From Lysinibacillus sphaericus OT4b.31 (GTDB lineage: Bacteria > Bacillota > Bacilli > Bacillales_A > Planococcaceae): a stretch of DNA of 64,000 bases. The position numbers and the translations under genes are program-made. A model generated the notes under the pieces. That model was not told the DNA's origin. It made no database searches and was given only the letters and a program-made list of their open reading frames with translations. This document shows, piece by piece, positions 42,285-51,833 of the stretch; position 1 is the stretch's first letter; each line of letters opens with the position of its first letter. The stretch covers positions 166,183-230,182 of the forward strand of contig NZ_KB933398.1 in assembly GCF_000392615.1 (NCBI RefSeq), written 5' to 3'.

Positions 42285-43382
42285 ATGAAACGAGAAGAAG
42301 CATTACAGCATTTTATGGATGAATGCGTGTCAGTTCATGTCAGCCGGTTGCAGGAGAAGGTTGATCGACAGTTTCGCCAAGAGAAGGAAAAATTGCTACA
42401 ACCAATCATTGACGCACTTGAACAGCTGTTTGCGAATATTAGAGATCAGCAAGAACAGGAAAAGATAGCGCCAGTTGGCTTTATACACTTTTCATTATTG
42501 CGAACATCATTACTAGAAAACAAGTGTACATATTTGCTAGAAGCATATGGAGAAACATGGTACTACGATTGGGTAGAATGCACGGCACAGTATGAAGCAG
42601 AATGGCTTAGTGAGGCGATTATAGATTTACAAAAAACGCTTGAAAAAGAAAGAAAGCCATATCTCTCCATCCAAGCAGCTGATATTCGAGGGATCATTCA
42701 ACAGACAGTGACCCTGTTTCATCAGTATATCATTCAATTGGTACGCTACCTTTTTCGCTATCAACAAGAATGCGTGCCCGAAATAGATTTTCAACGAACA
42801 GTGTGCTTACGATTTCGTGTCGGTGAATATAAAGGGTTTAGTGAAGATGTTGCGGTCATTGATGAACGGGAACGGGTGGAAAAAAATCTTCTCGCATGGT
42901 TAGAGAAAGAAGAGACGGACAAATCGTATACGTTTGAAAATTTCTCAAACCTTCAATTACAGCAGAAACATTTCAATCAAATAGACTTTTCCTATGCCAA
43001 TTTCAATGGCAGTGATTTAGAAGGTGCTTCATTGAAACGAAGTGTTTGCATGGGTACTAGTTTTGTAGATTGTAGGTTAGTGCATGTTGATTTTTCTTAT
43101 GCAGTCATTCAAGATGCTGATTTTCGAAATGCCAATTTAGCAGGCGCTGATTTTACCCATGCACAGGGAAAAACGCTGATGCTTTCCGATGATGAAGTTG
43201 CGTGTTACCTAGGTACTGATTTCAGTAATGCGAATTTGGAAAATGCAAGGTTTGAGTTTGCGCAGATCGCAGGTGCCAATTTTACAGGTGCCAATTTAAA
43301 AGGGGCCACCTTTTTTAAACGCGATCAAGAGAAATGTCTATTTAGCCCAGACCAGATAGAAGACATTCATTGGATTCATTAA
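42285..43382 (+). CDS. pentapeptide-repeat protein
   Basis: A 365-residue protein. The first 220 residues are helical and charged with no family I know (MDECVSVHVSRLQEKVDRQF). From about 225 to 350 lie pentapeptide repeats of the A(D/N)LXX kind: FSYANFNGSDLEGASLKRS, ADFRNANLAGADFTHA, TDFSNANLENARFEFAQ, ANFTGANLKGATFF, forming a right-handed beta-helix. In T6SS-like loci such proteins often act as adaptors; that role is inferred here. Lies 15 bases after the VgrG gene, GAGG site. Confidence 0.8.
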   Translation: MKREEALQHFMDECVSVHVSRLQEKVDRQFRQEKEKLLQPIIDALEQLFANIRDQQEQEKIAPVGFIHFSLLRTSLLENKCTYLLEAYGETWYYDWVECTAQYEAEWLSEAIIDLQKTLEKERKPYLSIQAADIRGIIQQTVTLFHQYIIQLVRYLFRYQQECVPEIDFQRTVCLRFRVGEYKGFSEDVAVIDERERVEKNLLAWLEKEETDKSYTFENFSNLQLQQKHFNQIDFSYANFNGSDLEGASLKRSVCMGTSFVDCRLVHVDFSYAVIQDADFRNANLAGADFTHAQGKTLMLSDDEVACYLGTDFSNANLENARFEFAQIAGANFTGANLKGATFFKRDQEKCLFSPDQIEDIHWIH

Positions 43383-43440
43383 CTTTAATCTTATGTGCAA
43401 AAGTTATGAGATACAGCAATGATGGTTACAGGAGGAAAAG

Positions 43441-43938
43441 ATGGAGTATTTTATTGTTCGACAAGATCAAAGTATTACAAATCCAATCATTCCTTTGAAG
43501 ACAGACCTCGATGATAACTTTGTCTGTTCATCTGTATTCGGGGAAGTGGTAGAGAAAGAGAATGCGCTATATCTGGATTATTTGGACAAGCCTCGAAGAA
43601 TTGTGTCGGATGATTTGAAAGCGTTGTTAGCGAAATACGAGGATAACTTAGATTTTACTGCCATAGTGTTTACGGATGTGAAGAAAGGGACACAGCGCGT
43701 ATATTGGCTTATGGACATTGTGAAGAAGAACTGTATTTCCCATGAGACGACTTATTATCCAGACGGACAAATGAAGGAGCTCGTGATCGACCCTAAGAAA
43801 GTGGAACTGGATTGTATTTTTCAAGTCGATAGCAAAAAGGAATCTTTCACCATAGTCAATTTAGATGTGGCAGAAAGTATGTTGCGAAGACCCTTTCTCG
43901 GGATCCAGTTGCAGCGAGTAAGACTAGAAAGACGATAA
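43441..43938 (+). CDS. hypothetical protein, Imm11/DUF1629-like
   Basis: A 165-residue soluble protein with start ATG after CAGGAGGAAA. The C-terminal FTIVNLDVAESMLRRPFLGI resembles the SLDxAESLLRRxFxG ending of Imm11 (DUF1629-type) immunity-like proteins. The N-terminal MEYFIVRQDQSI also fits their YY.... start. It sits between the pentapeptide and PAAR-like genes, so it may be an adaptor, not an immunity protein. The family call is tentative. Confidence 0.5.
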   Translation: MEYFIVRQDQSITNPIIPLKTDLDDNFVCSSVFGEVVEKENALYLDYLDKPRRIVSDDLKALLAKYEDNLDFTAIVFTDVKKGTQRVYWLMDIVKKNCISHETTYYPDGQMKELVIDPKKVELDCIFQVDSKKESFTIVNLDVAESMLRRPFLGIQLQRVRLERR

Positions 43939-44037
43939 ATAATTCTAATAAATCATTCCAAAACACTGTTGCAGGTAGTTTTGGACAGTGTTGAAGCGAT
44001 ATTTAACCACAAACGAATACGAAAGGAAGTATGTCTA

Positions 44038-44436
44038 ATGGCTCAAGTTGTGGAAAATTTGGAGACAGAAAGTACGGAACAGGAGCAATTTAGTTATGTG
44101 GTACATGGGGCAATTATTTCCTGTGAGCATGGTAGCCATCTTAATTATTTAAACTTACCGCAAGATCATGGCGTATATATCAAAGGGAAGGCCGTGATGA
44201 ATGTAGGGGATCGAAACCCTGAAAATATCCCAACCTTTGGCGTGTGCTTACAGTTGAAAAAACCGTGTACGCCAGTATGTTCCATTGATTGGTTGGAAGG
44301 GATGGAAAATGTCAATGTCGAAGGCAAGCAAGCGTTATTAAACCGCTGTCATACTCAATGCTCAGCAGGTGGAGGCAAAATCGATATTGTTCATGACGGG
44401 CAAGAGGAATTAGAAATACCGATACAAGGTTTTTAA
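44038..44436 (+). CDS. PAAR-like DUF4280 protein
   Basis: A 132-residue protein. FSYVVHGAIISCEHGSHLNY (about 19-38), LPQDHGVYIKGKAVMNVGD (about 41-59) and PTFGVCLQ, CTPVCSIDW, LLNRCHTQCSAGGGKI follow the Cys and Gly pattern of DUF4280, the PAAR-like domain that caps spikes. Cys residues probably bind a metal. ATG 44038 has AAAGGAAG; the frame opens earlier at 43969 without an SD. It is just upstream of the toxin gene, as tip proteins usually are. Confidence 0.8.
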   Translation: MAQVVENLETESTEQEQFSYVVHGAIISCEHGSHLNYLNLPQDHGVYIKGKAVMNVGDRNPENIPTFGVCLQLKKPCTPVCSIDWLEGMENVNVEGKQALLNRCHTQCSAGGGKIDIVHDGQEELEIPIQGF

Positions 44437-44467
44437 AAAGAAGTGGTTCATAGAAAGGAGGCAAGTA

Positions 44468-47400
44468 ATGAAATCGCTAGAAGAAAATAAAGTACATATG
44501 ATTAGTACGTATGAAGATCTTGTGCTCGAATGGCCTTATCCACTTATCCATTTAGATAAACTAACAATCAAACATAAGGGCAATGACCATGCGAAATTGT
44601 ACTTTACAGGAATGATTGCTGAAGAGCAAGCGCAAAAATATATTCAGCGGGTCAGTCATACAGATGAAGTTGTAGTGAGATTTGGGCGAGCGAAAGACAT
44701 ATTATTCTCAGGAAGAATTGAAAATGCGGAGTTGCAGGCATCACAAGGCGTGCATTATGTCTCAGTTGAGGCTGTATCGTTTACGGCAAATATGGATATT
44801 GAGAAGCGCTCACGTTCTTTTCAAGATGCGAGCATGACGTATGTGCAGTTAATCAATAACATCGTGAGAGCCTATCCTAATGGGGATTACATCGACCAGG
44901 CTTCTAACGGTCAAGCCATTGGTCAAATTTCGATTCAATACATGGAAACAGATTGGGCATTTATTAAAAGAATGGCCTCCCGTTTGCACGCGATTGTTTT
45001 TCCTGATTTAAAAGGAAAGGGTGCCCGATTCTGGCTTGGTACACCTCAAAGTAGGAACAGCATTACCATCGACCATCTGCCTTCTGTCTTACGTATGGAT
45101 GTCGATGCGTACCGGTTGATTACTGAAAACGATGGTACGGATGTGAGCGAAGCCGATTATACTTTTTGTGAGTTTGAAAGTACGGAAGCTCATGAAGTGG
45201 GCACGTTGGTGCAATTCAAGGGAAGATCCTATGTCGTAACGGCTAGGGAAACCCATCTTGATGGGGGTGTGTTGAAGTTTCAATATACTGCCCAACCAGA
45301 GAAAAGTATTCGTCAGCGATTGGTACGCAATTTAGACCTCATTGGTGCAGCATTTACAGGAAAGATCATTGATGTCACGCAGAATACAGTCAAAATTCAT
45401 TTAGATATAGATAAAAATCAGGATAAAGAAAAAGCACATTGGTTTGCTTATTCAGCAGATGCCAATGGCGTTATGTATTTAATGCCCCAAATAGGTGCAC
45501 GTGCTCAATTGCATTTTCCGAGTGCAGTTGAAGAAGAGGCCATCGTCATCAGCTCGGTGCGTGTTGATCCAGTCACACCAGAGGGTGGGCAAAAGGCAAC
45601 GAAGAAAATGGCGGATTCTACCGTTAAGTCATTGGCAACCAATGCTGGGAAAGACATGACATTAGGTGTTGGAGATATTACCTTTAGTGCAGTAGATGGG
45701 GTATTGGATTTAAAAATGGATGATGGAGAAGGCGTAACATTTCTTAGCAACAGTACCATCATGCTAGCGGCAGATGAAACACTCGAAATTAGTGGAATGA
45801 AAGAGCTAGCTGTGGAGGCGGAAGAATGGATTGCTGTATCAGCGCAGGAGCAAAGTCATGTGATCCTTGCAGCTGACACACAGTTAATTAGTACGCTCAT
45901 TGAGCAAGAAGGTACGGAGAAGCAAAGTCAACCACCGAAGTTAAATGAAGAAGCAATCGAAGCTACGTCGAAAGTCGACTTAATTTTCCCGCAAAAGGCA
46001 GAAGAGAAGAAAGAGAAGAAAGGCTGGTTTAGTAGTTTAGTAGATGGCGTAAGTTTAGCACTGGATGTCGCTGGGTTTATTCCTGTCATCGGTACATTTG
46101 CAGATATTGCGAATGCAGGAATTAGTTTGGCAAGAGGAGATTACATGGGGGCAGCTATGAACATAGTAGGTGCAGTCCCAGTAGTTGGAGATGCAGCAAA
46201 AACAGCCTATAAGGCCGGTAAAGCGGCAAAAGTTGGAGATGCAGCCATTACAACCGCAAAAGCTGCGGATAAGGCAGTGGATGCATCAAAAGCAGTAAAA
46301 GGGATGAAAGCAGCTTATACGAAAGTTTCTAAAACGTTAGATACAGTAACGGGGTTAGCCAACAAAGGGTCTAAGAGCATGAAAACAGCAGCAGATAAAG
46401 TCATCTCCTCGATGGATGAAGTGCTAGCTGTTTCGAAGGCAGTAGACGGAATGAAGGCTATGGCGAAAACGGAGCTAACGAAATTTAATCATGGGGTATT
46501 AAAGAAATTTAATTGTACAAAAGGGTTAAGTGATAAATTCTGTAAAAAAGGTTTTGAACCCGTTGATTTAATCACAGGGCGTATGATATATGAAGGTGTC
46601 GACTTCGAACTACCTGGACCGATCCCCCTATCATGGGAACGTGCTTGGTACAGTGATAGTAGTCGGGTTGGCTTGTCAGGTCATGGTATGCACTTTACAT
46701 ACGATCTAGCCTTAGAGATATTTGAAGAAGAAGACCTGATTGGGATTGTGGTGACAGATGGTCGCGCAGTTGGCTTTCCAATTTTACCAATAAATTTGTC
46801 ATATTTTAATAAAAAAGATAGAATGACCCTGACAAATACAGGTGAGGAGTATCATTTGTTTGAGCATGATACACGATTGATTTATGTATTTGAACAAACA
46901 ACAGAGACGAAATACCGTTTAAAAGAAGTAAGAAATGAGCAAGACCATCATATTCAATTTGCGTATAACCTTAAAGGCTTCTTATCCCAAGTAACAGACA
47001 GTGTGGGTAGAGTGCTCGAGGTTACGACCAATGAGGCAGGCAGAATGACAGAAGTCGCCTTACGCAACCAGATGAATCGTGAAGTCTTAGTTCGCTATGT
47101 TTATAATGATGGTCAAGATTTAGTTGAAATCCAAGATGCATTAGGGCAAAGTACGCATATAAAATATAACAATCACTTAATGATGCAAAAAACGGATCGA
47201 AATAAAAATACCTTCTTCTGGCGCTATGATGGGCCCACTACAGGTGCACGAGTAATCAAAACATGGGGAGATGGCAATGTCCTTGCAGGTGAGCTTTCGT
47301 ATCATGAAGGCTATAACGAAATTACGAATAGCTTAGGCCATAAGAGTACTTACTATTTTAACGAAGATAACCTCTGTACGAAAATCGTTCATCCAGATGG

Positions 47401-49966
47401 TAGTGAAGTCAGCTATGAATATAATGAGGACTTTGAATTACTCCAAGCAGTAGATGAAGATGGTCGTGTGACGACATTTAGCTATGATGAGTGGGCAAAT
47501 CCAGTGACGATTACGCGTGCAGATGGCAGTACCTTATCCTCACAGTATGATGAGAAGGATAGGCTGATTCAAGCTGTTAGCGCAGAGGGTGGAAGTAATC
47601 AGTGGATTTATAATGAAGATGGGACATTACAGGCAAATATTTTAGAAGATGGCACGAAAACGGAATTCTCGTATAATGAGCATCATTTAATTGAAACGGT
47701 AACGAATGCGCAAGGCCATATGGTAAGCTTAGCTTATGATGCTGATCTGAACCTGAGTCAAGTGACATTGCCAGACGGGACCAGTTCGACATGGGCGTAT
47801 GACCGTCGTGGTAATTGTACAACCACGACAAATCCGCTAGGGGCCACAGAGAAATTCCGTTATGATAACTTGAATCGCCTTGTACGGGCCAATCTTTCAG
47901 ATGGTAACGACGTTCAATTAAAGTATAATGCCTATGACGATATTGTTTTTGCGAAAGATAACCATACGCAAGTAGCCTTTGATTACACCATTCTCGGCAG
48001 TTTGAAGGTTCGAGAACAAGGTGGCAAGAAAGTCAAATTCACCTATGATACAGAAGAGCAGTTAACCGCTGTTATCAATGAGAAAGGCGAAACGTATCAG
48101 TTTGAACGTGATACGAAAGGCAATATCATCAAGGAAATCGGCTTTGATGAGATGGAAAGAACGTATGGGCGAAGTCTAGCAGGATTGGTTCAGAGAATTC
48201 AACGTCCAGATGATCGTTGGACAGCGTATCAACATGACGGTCTAGGAAATGTCATTCGCTCAGATTATTATGATGATACCTGGGAGACGTTTGGCTATGA
48301 CAAAAATGGTTCGTTAATAGAGACTGCCAATGAGCATGTAACCGTAAAGCTGGAGCGAGATCCATCTGGACAAGTAATCAAAGAGTGGCAGAATGACCAT
48401 TGGATTGCGAGTAGCTATGATGAATTAGGCAATCGTTCACAGATTACGAGTAGCTTAGGTGCAAAAATCGATGTCGCTCGTAATGTGATGGGAAATGTAT
48501 CGCAAATCACAGCTTCTCGTTCAGAGCAAGCCCAGTGGATAGCCTCCATGCAGTACAATGAACTCGGACAAGAAATCGAGAGAATTTTACCCGGAGATGT
48601 CATTAGCAAATGGCAATATGACGTGACCGGTAGACCGACACACCATCGAATAAGTAGTCAAAATCGTCATACACGAAGACGCGTCTATAATTGGGATGTT
48701 AATCACCAATTACGAAGCATGGTAAACGAGTTAACAGGTGTAAAAGTTACCTATGGTTACGATGAATTTAGTAACCTTGTTTGGTCCAATCAAGGCGGTC
48801 AATTTGACTTCTTACACCGCAGTGTCGATGATGTCGGGAACTTGTATGAAACGAAAGAAAAGACAGATCGTGTCTATGGTGCCGGCAGCAGATTACTTGA
48901 AACGAAAGAGGCAACATTCTCTTATGATGATGAAGGTAATCTTGTTCAGAAGATTGAGAAGAATGGTGGTACATGGAATTACGAGTATTATGGCAATGGG
49001 ATGATGTCAAAGGTCATCAAACCAGACAAGACAGAAGTAACTTTCAAGTATGACTCACTAGGTAGACGAATAGAGAAGTGTTCTGACGAGAGAACTATGA
49101 GATTCGTATGGGATGGGAATACTATCCTGCATGAGTATTTCTCGAAGGATAATTCAGATAAAATTGAAGATCTAGAGGAATATTCTTCACAGAACAAATC
49201 TGAAATACCAGATAATCTAGTCACTTGGGTATTTAATGATAGGTTTGTACCTTCAGCAAAAATTACGAATAAAGGTAATTACAGCATTATTAGTGACTAT
49301 CTTGGGACGCCTGTCGAGGCCTATGATGAACAAGGTAATAGGGTTTGGTCAGCTGAGCTTGATATATATGGACGAGTGGTGGAGTTCACTGGTGAGCAGG
49401 ATTTCATTCCGTTTAGGTATCAGGGTCAGTATGAAGACATGGAAATCGGATTATATTATAACAGATTCCGTTACTATTCTCCTGTGGAGGGAATGTATAC
49501 TCAACAGGATCCGATTGGTCTTGAAGGCAAGAATCCATCTTTATATGGGTATGTTCGGGATACGAATAAGAATATAGATAAATTTGGATTATACTCAGAT
49601 TTATTAGATACTGGTATGGGCCATCATTTGATGCCGAGATCAATAGCTAAGGCTTTAGACATTCTAGAATTAAGTCAAAATAATTCGATTTCATGGTATC
49701 CAAATAAGGGGGCTGGAACAGCAGAACTTCACAAAAAATTGCATAAAAAACTTATAGAAGCTGGAATACCTTATCACGGTTCAAAGTTTACTGGTACAGT
49801 AGATGAATTTTTTGAAAAAGGTGCTAAAGCATACGAAAAAATTGACGTTAAAGGTTATTTAAAAATCCCTTACACTGACGAAAGATTATTCAAAAATTTA
49901 ACCCCTGCAGAAGCTTTAGAGAAATTAAAAGAATTACATTCTGAGGGAAAAATCCCTTGTAAATAG
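44468..49966 (+). CDS. VgrG-Rhs fusion polymorphic toxin with GHH nuclease tip
   Basis: An 1832-residue protein with no signal peptide. (i) About 1-370: VgrG-like hub with IQYMETDWAFIKRMASRLH (about 157-175) and OB fold; (ii) about 375-480 beta-repeat tail; (iii) about 515-580 hydrophobic helices (SLALDVAGFIPVIGTFADIA, NIVGAVPVVG) with Ala/Lys-rich helices after; (iv) DUF6531 start FEPVDLITGRMIYEG (about 696-710) and LPGPIPLSWERAWYSDS; (v) YD/Rhs repeats to DPIGLEG (about 1681-1687), the Rhs cage; (vi) C-terminal toxin with GMGHHLMPRSIAK near 1716, the GHH-type HNH/EndoVII nuclease signature. The usual cleavage motif DPxGL reads DKFGL here. ATG follows AAAGGAGG. Export route not evident. Confidence 0.88.
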   Translation: MKSLEENKVHMISTYEDLVLEWPYPLIHLDKLTIKHKGNDHAKLYFTGMIAEEQAQKYIQRVSHTDEVVVRFGRAKDILFSGRIENAELQASQGVHYVSVEAVSFTANMDIEKRSRSFQDASMTYVQLINNIVRAYPNGDYIDQASNGQAIGQISIQYMETDWAFIKRMASRLHAIVFPDLKGKGARFWLGTPQSRNSITIDHLPSVLRMDVDAYRLITENDGTDVSEADYTFCEFESTEAHEVGTLVQFKGRSYVVTARETHLDGGVLKFQYTAQPEKSIRQRLVRNLDLIGAAFTGKIIDVTQNTVKIHLDIDKNQDKEKAHWFAYSADANGVMYLMPQIGARAQLHFPSAVEEEAIVISSVRVDPVTPEGGQKATKKMADSTVKSLATNAGKDMTLGVGDITFSAVDGVLDLKMDDGEGVTFLSNSTIMLAADETLEISGMKELAVEAEEWIAVSAQEQSHVILAADTQLISTLIEQEGTEKQSQPPKLNEEAIEATSKVDLIFPQKAEEKKEKKGWFSSLVDGVSLALDVAGFIPVIGTFADIANAGISLARGDYMGAAMNIVGAVPVVGDAAKTAYKAGKAAKVGDAAITTAKAADKAVDASKAVKGMKAAYTKVSKTLDTVTGLANKGSKSMKTAADKVISSMDEVLAVSKAVDGMKAMAKTELTKFNHGVLKKFNCTKGLSDKFCKKGFEPVDLITGRMIYEGVDFELPGPIPLSWERAWYSDSSRVGLSGHGMHFTYDLALEIFEEEDLIGIVVTDGRAVGFPILPINLSYFNKKDRMTLTNTGEEYHLFEHDTRLIYVFEQTTETKYRLKEVRNEQDHHIQFAYNLKGFLSQVTDSVGRVLEVTTNEAGRMTEVALRNQMNREVLVRYVYNDGQDLVEIQDALGQSTHIKYNNHLMMQKTDRNKNTFFWRYDGPTTGARVIKTWGDGNVLAGELSYHEGYNEITNSLGHKSTYYFNEDNLCTKIVHPDGSEVSYEYNEDFELLQAVDEDGRVTTFSYDEWANPVTITRADGSTLSSQYDEKDRLIQAVSAEGGSNQWIYNEDGTLQANILEDGTKTEFSYNEHHLIETVTNAQGHMVSLAYDADLNLSQVTLPDGTSSTWAYDRRGNCTTTTNPLGATEKFRYDNLNRLVRANLSDGNDVQLKYNAYDDIVFAKDNHTQVAFDYTILGSLKVREQGGKKVKFTYDTEEQLTAVINEKGETYQFERDTKGNIIKEIGFDEMERTYGRSLAGLVQRIQRPDDRWTAYQHDGLGNVIRSDYYDDTWETFGYDKNGSLIETANEHVTVKLERDPSGQVIKEWQNDHWIASSYDELGNRSQITSSLGAKIDVARNVMGNVSQITASRSEQAQWIASMQYNELGQEIERILPGDVISKWQYDVTGRPTHHRISSQNRHTRRRVYNWDVNHQLRSMVNELTGVKVTYGYDEFSNLVWSNQGGQFDFLHRSVDDVGNLYETKEKTDRVYGAGSRLLETKEATFSYDDEGNLVQKIEKNGGTWNYEYYGNGMMSKVIKPDKTEVTFKYDSLGRRIEKCSDERTMRFVWDGNTILHEYFSKDNSDKIEDLEEYSSQNKSEIPDNLVTWVFNDRFVPSAKITNKGNYSIISDYLGTPVEAYDEQGNRVWSAELDIYGRVVEFTGEQDFIPFRYQGQYEDMEIGLYYNRFRYYSPVEGMYTQQDPIGLEGKNPSLYGYVRDTNKNIDKFGLYSDLLDTGMGHHLMPRSIAKALDILELSQNNSISWYPNKGAGTAELHKKLHKKLIEAGIPYHGSKFTGTVDEFFEKGAKAYEKIDVKGYLKIPYTDERLFKNLTPAEALEKLKELHSEGKIPCK

Positions 49967-49982
49967 AAGAAAAGGAGATGTT

Positions 49983-50570
49983 ATGATGGAAAGAATTTTA
50001 GATGTCTCAAGTTACGGAATTTGTTTATTTTCATTAGACGTATTAGAAGATTTTTTAAAAAATGAAAAAGTTAGGTCAAAAAAACTTTTAAAAAATTTTC
50101 AGGATAATCATAAGCGATATTTAACTTCACTTGCTGAGGGTATTTGGATTCCTTTTTTACCAATAGACTCTATAGAATATGTAATCAAACTTGATAATTT
50201 TAATCAGTCGTTTGACGATGAATGGGAAGAGAAAATAGTATATCATGACTTCAATATTGATGTTAAAGATACATTATGGATTGCTAGTATTGGTTCATTT
50301 TATGATTTCGATAGAAATAAATTTATAGGAAATGATGAAGTATCATATCAAACATTAGATGGAGAGACACTATATTCCGGATTTGGATATAATGTTTCTT
50401 CTGGTAAATATTTGGTATCTATAAAGGGCTATGCACGTAAGAAGAAATTAGATTATCCTAATGCAAATTTTGGATTTTTGTTTTCTCTTGTTAAAGTAAA
50501 TGAATTTAAAGGTTTTAATGATCCACGCGAAGATGAAAAATATAACTTTAATGTGGCAGATGTGAAATAA
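49983..50570 (+). CDS. putative immunity protein to the GHH nuclease toxin
   Basis: 195 residues, beginning 16 bases after the toxin with AAAAGGAGA. Acidic, AT-rich compared with the toxin gene, soluble, with YGICLFSLDVLEDFLKN and YVIKLDNFNQSFDDEW. I do not recognise a family. Its position directly after the toxin tip is the basis for the immunity call. In-frame ATGs at 49983 and 49986 both fit. Confidence 0.6.
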   Translation: MMERILDVSSYGICLFSLDVLEDFLKNEKVRSKKLLKNFQDNHKRYLTSLAEGIWIPFLPIDSIEYVIKLDNFNQSFDDEWEEKIVYHDFNIDVKDTLWIASIGSFYDFDRNKFIGNDEVSYQTLDGETLYSGFGYNVSSGKYLVSIKGYARKKKLDYPNANFGFLFSLVKVNEFKGFNDPREDEKYNFNVADVK

Positions 50571-50670
50571 ATCTTATAGACTAAGAAAATGAAAATGCAT
50601 ATACGAAACGACTTTAGAATTATCACAGATAAAAGAAATACTACAGGGTATTATTTCGAAGTTAAATTTA

Positions 50671-50715
50671 AAAAGGGCAATAAATCCATTTAAAAGGATT
50701 TTATTGCCCTTTTGA
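50671..50715 (+). terminator. terminator after the first toxin-immunity pair
   Basis: AAAAGGGCAATAAATCC pairs with GGATTTTATTGCCCTTTT. A near-identical hairpin at 57287 follows the cassette C immunity gene. It ends the main operon before the silent cassettes. Confidence 0.85.
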
Positions 50716-50770
50716 TCTTTTATAATAAAGATCTAAACTTTCAAAAAACTGTTGATTTATATCTAACCAA

Positions 50771-51833
50771 AGCTTAGCTTATGATACTGATCTGAACTTG
50801 TGTCAAGTGACGTTAGATGGTAACGACGTTCAATTGCAGTACAATGCCTATGACGATATTGTTTTTGCGAAAGATAACCATACGCAAGTAGCCTTTGATT
50901 ACACCATTCTTGGCAGCTTGAAGGCTCGAGAACAAGGTGGCAAGAACGTCAAATTCAACTATGATACAGAAGAGCAGTTAACAGCTGTCATCAATGAAAA
51001 AGGCGAAACGTATCAGTTTGAACGTGATACGAAAGGAAATATCATCAAGGAAATCGGCTTTGATGAGATGGAAAAAACGTATGAGCGAAGTCTAGCAGGA
51101 TTGATGCAGAGGATTCAACGGCCGGGTAATCGCTGGACAGCGTTTCAACATGATGGTCTAGGGAATGTCATTCGCTCAGATTATTATGATGACACTTGGG
51201 AAACGTTTGACTATGACAAAAATGGTTCGTTAATAGAGGCTGCCAATGAGCATGTAACCGTAAAGCTGGAGCGAGATCCATCTGGACAAGTAATCAAAGA
51301 GTGGCAGAATGACCATTGGATTGCGAGTAGCTATGATGAATTAGGCCAATCGTTCACAGATTACGAGTAGCTTAGGTGCAAAAATCGATGTCGCTCGTAA
51401 TGTGATGGGCAATGTGGCGCAAATTACAGCTTCTCGCTTAGAACAAGACAATTGGACAGCAGCGATGCAGTACAATGAAATTGGTCAAGAGATTGAGAGA
51501 ATCCTGCCAGGAGATGTTATCAGCAAATGGCAATATGATGTGACCGGTAGACCAACACAGCATCGAGTAAGTAGTCAAAACCGCGATACACGAAGACGCG
51601 TCTATAATTGGGATGTTAATCACCAATTACGAAGCATGGTCAACGAGTTAACAGGTGTTCGAGTGACCTATGGCTACGACGAATTCAGTAACCTCGTGTG
51701 GGCCAATCAAGACAGTCGTCAATTTAATTTCTTATATCGCAGTGTGGACGATGTCGGGAATTTGTATGAAACAAAAGACAAAAAAGATCGTGTCTATGGC
51801 GCTGGAAGTACGAATACTTTGGCAACGGCATGA
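50771..51833 (+). pseudogene. orphan Rhs cassette A, broken core
   Basis: DNA related to codons of the main rhs core. It starts with AGCTTAGCTTATGATACTGA (main copy near 47728), jumps after VTL to DGNDVQL (main near 47896), then continues. An extra C near 51344 (GGCCAATC against GGCAATC) shifts the frame, so 50798-51370 and 51402-51833 are separate frames of one former gene. At about 51805 a deletion of roughly 110 bases joins YGAGS to EYFGNGMM. There is no promoter or start, so it looks silent. Confidence 0.8.
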
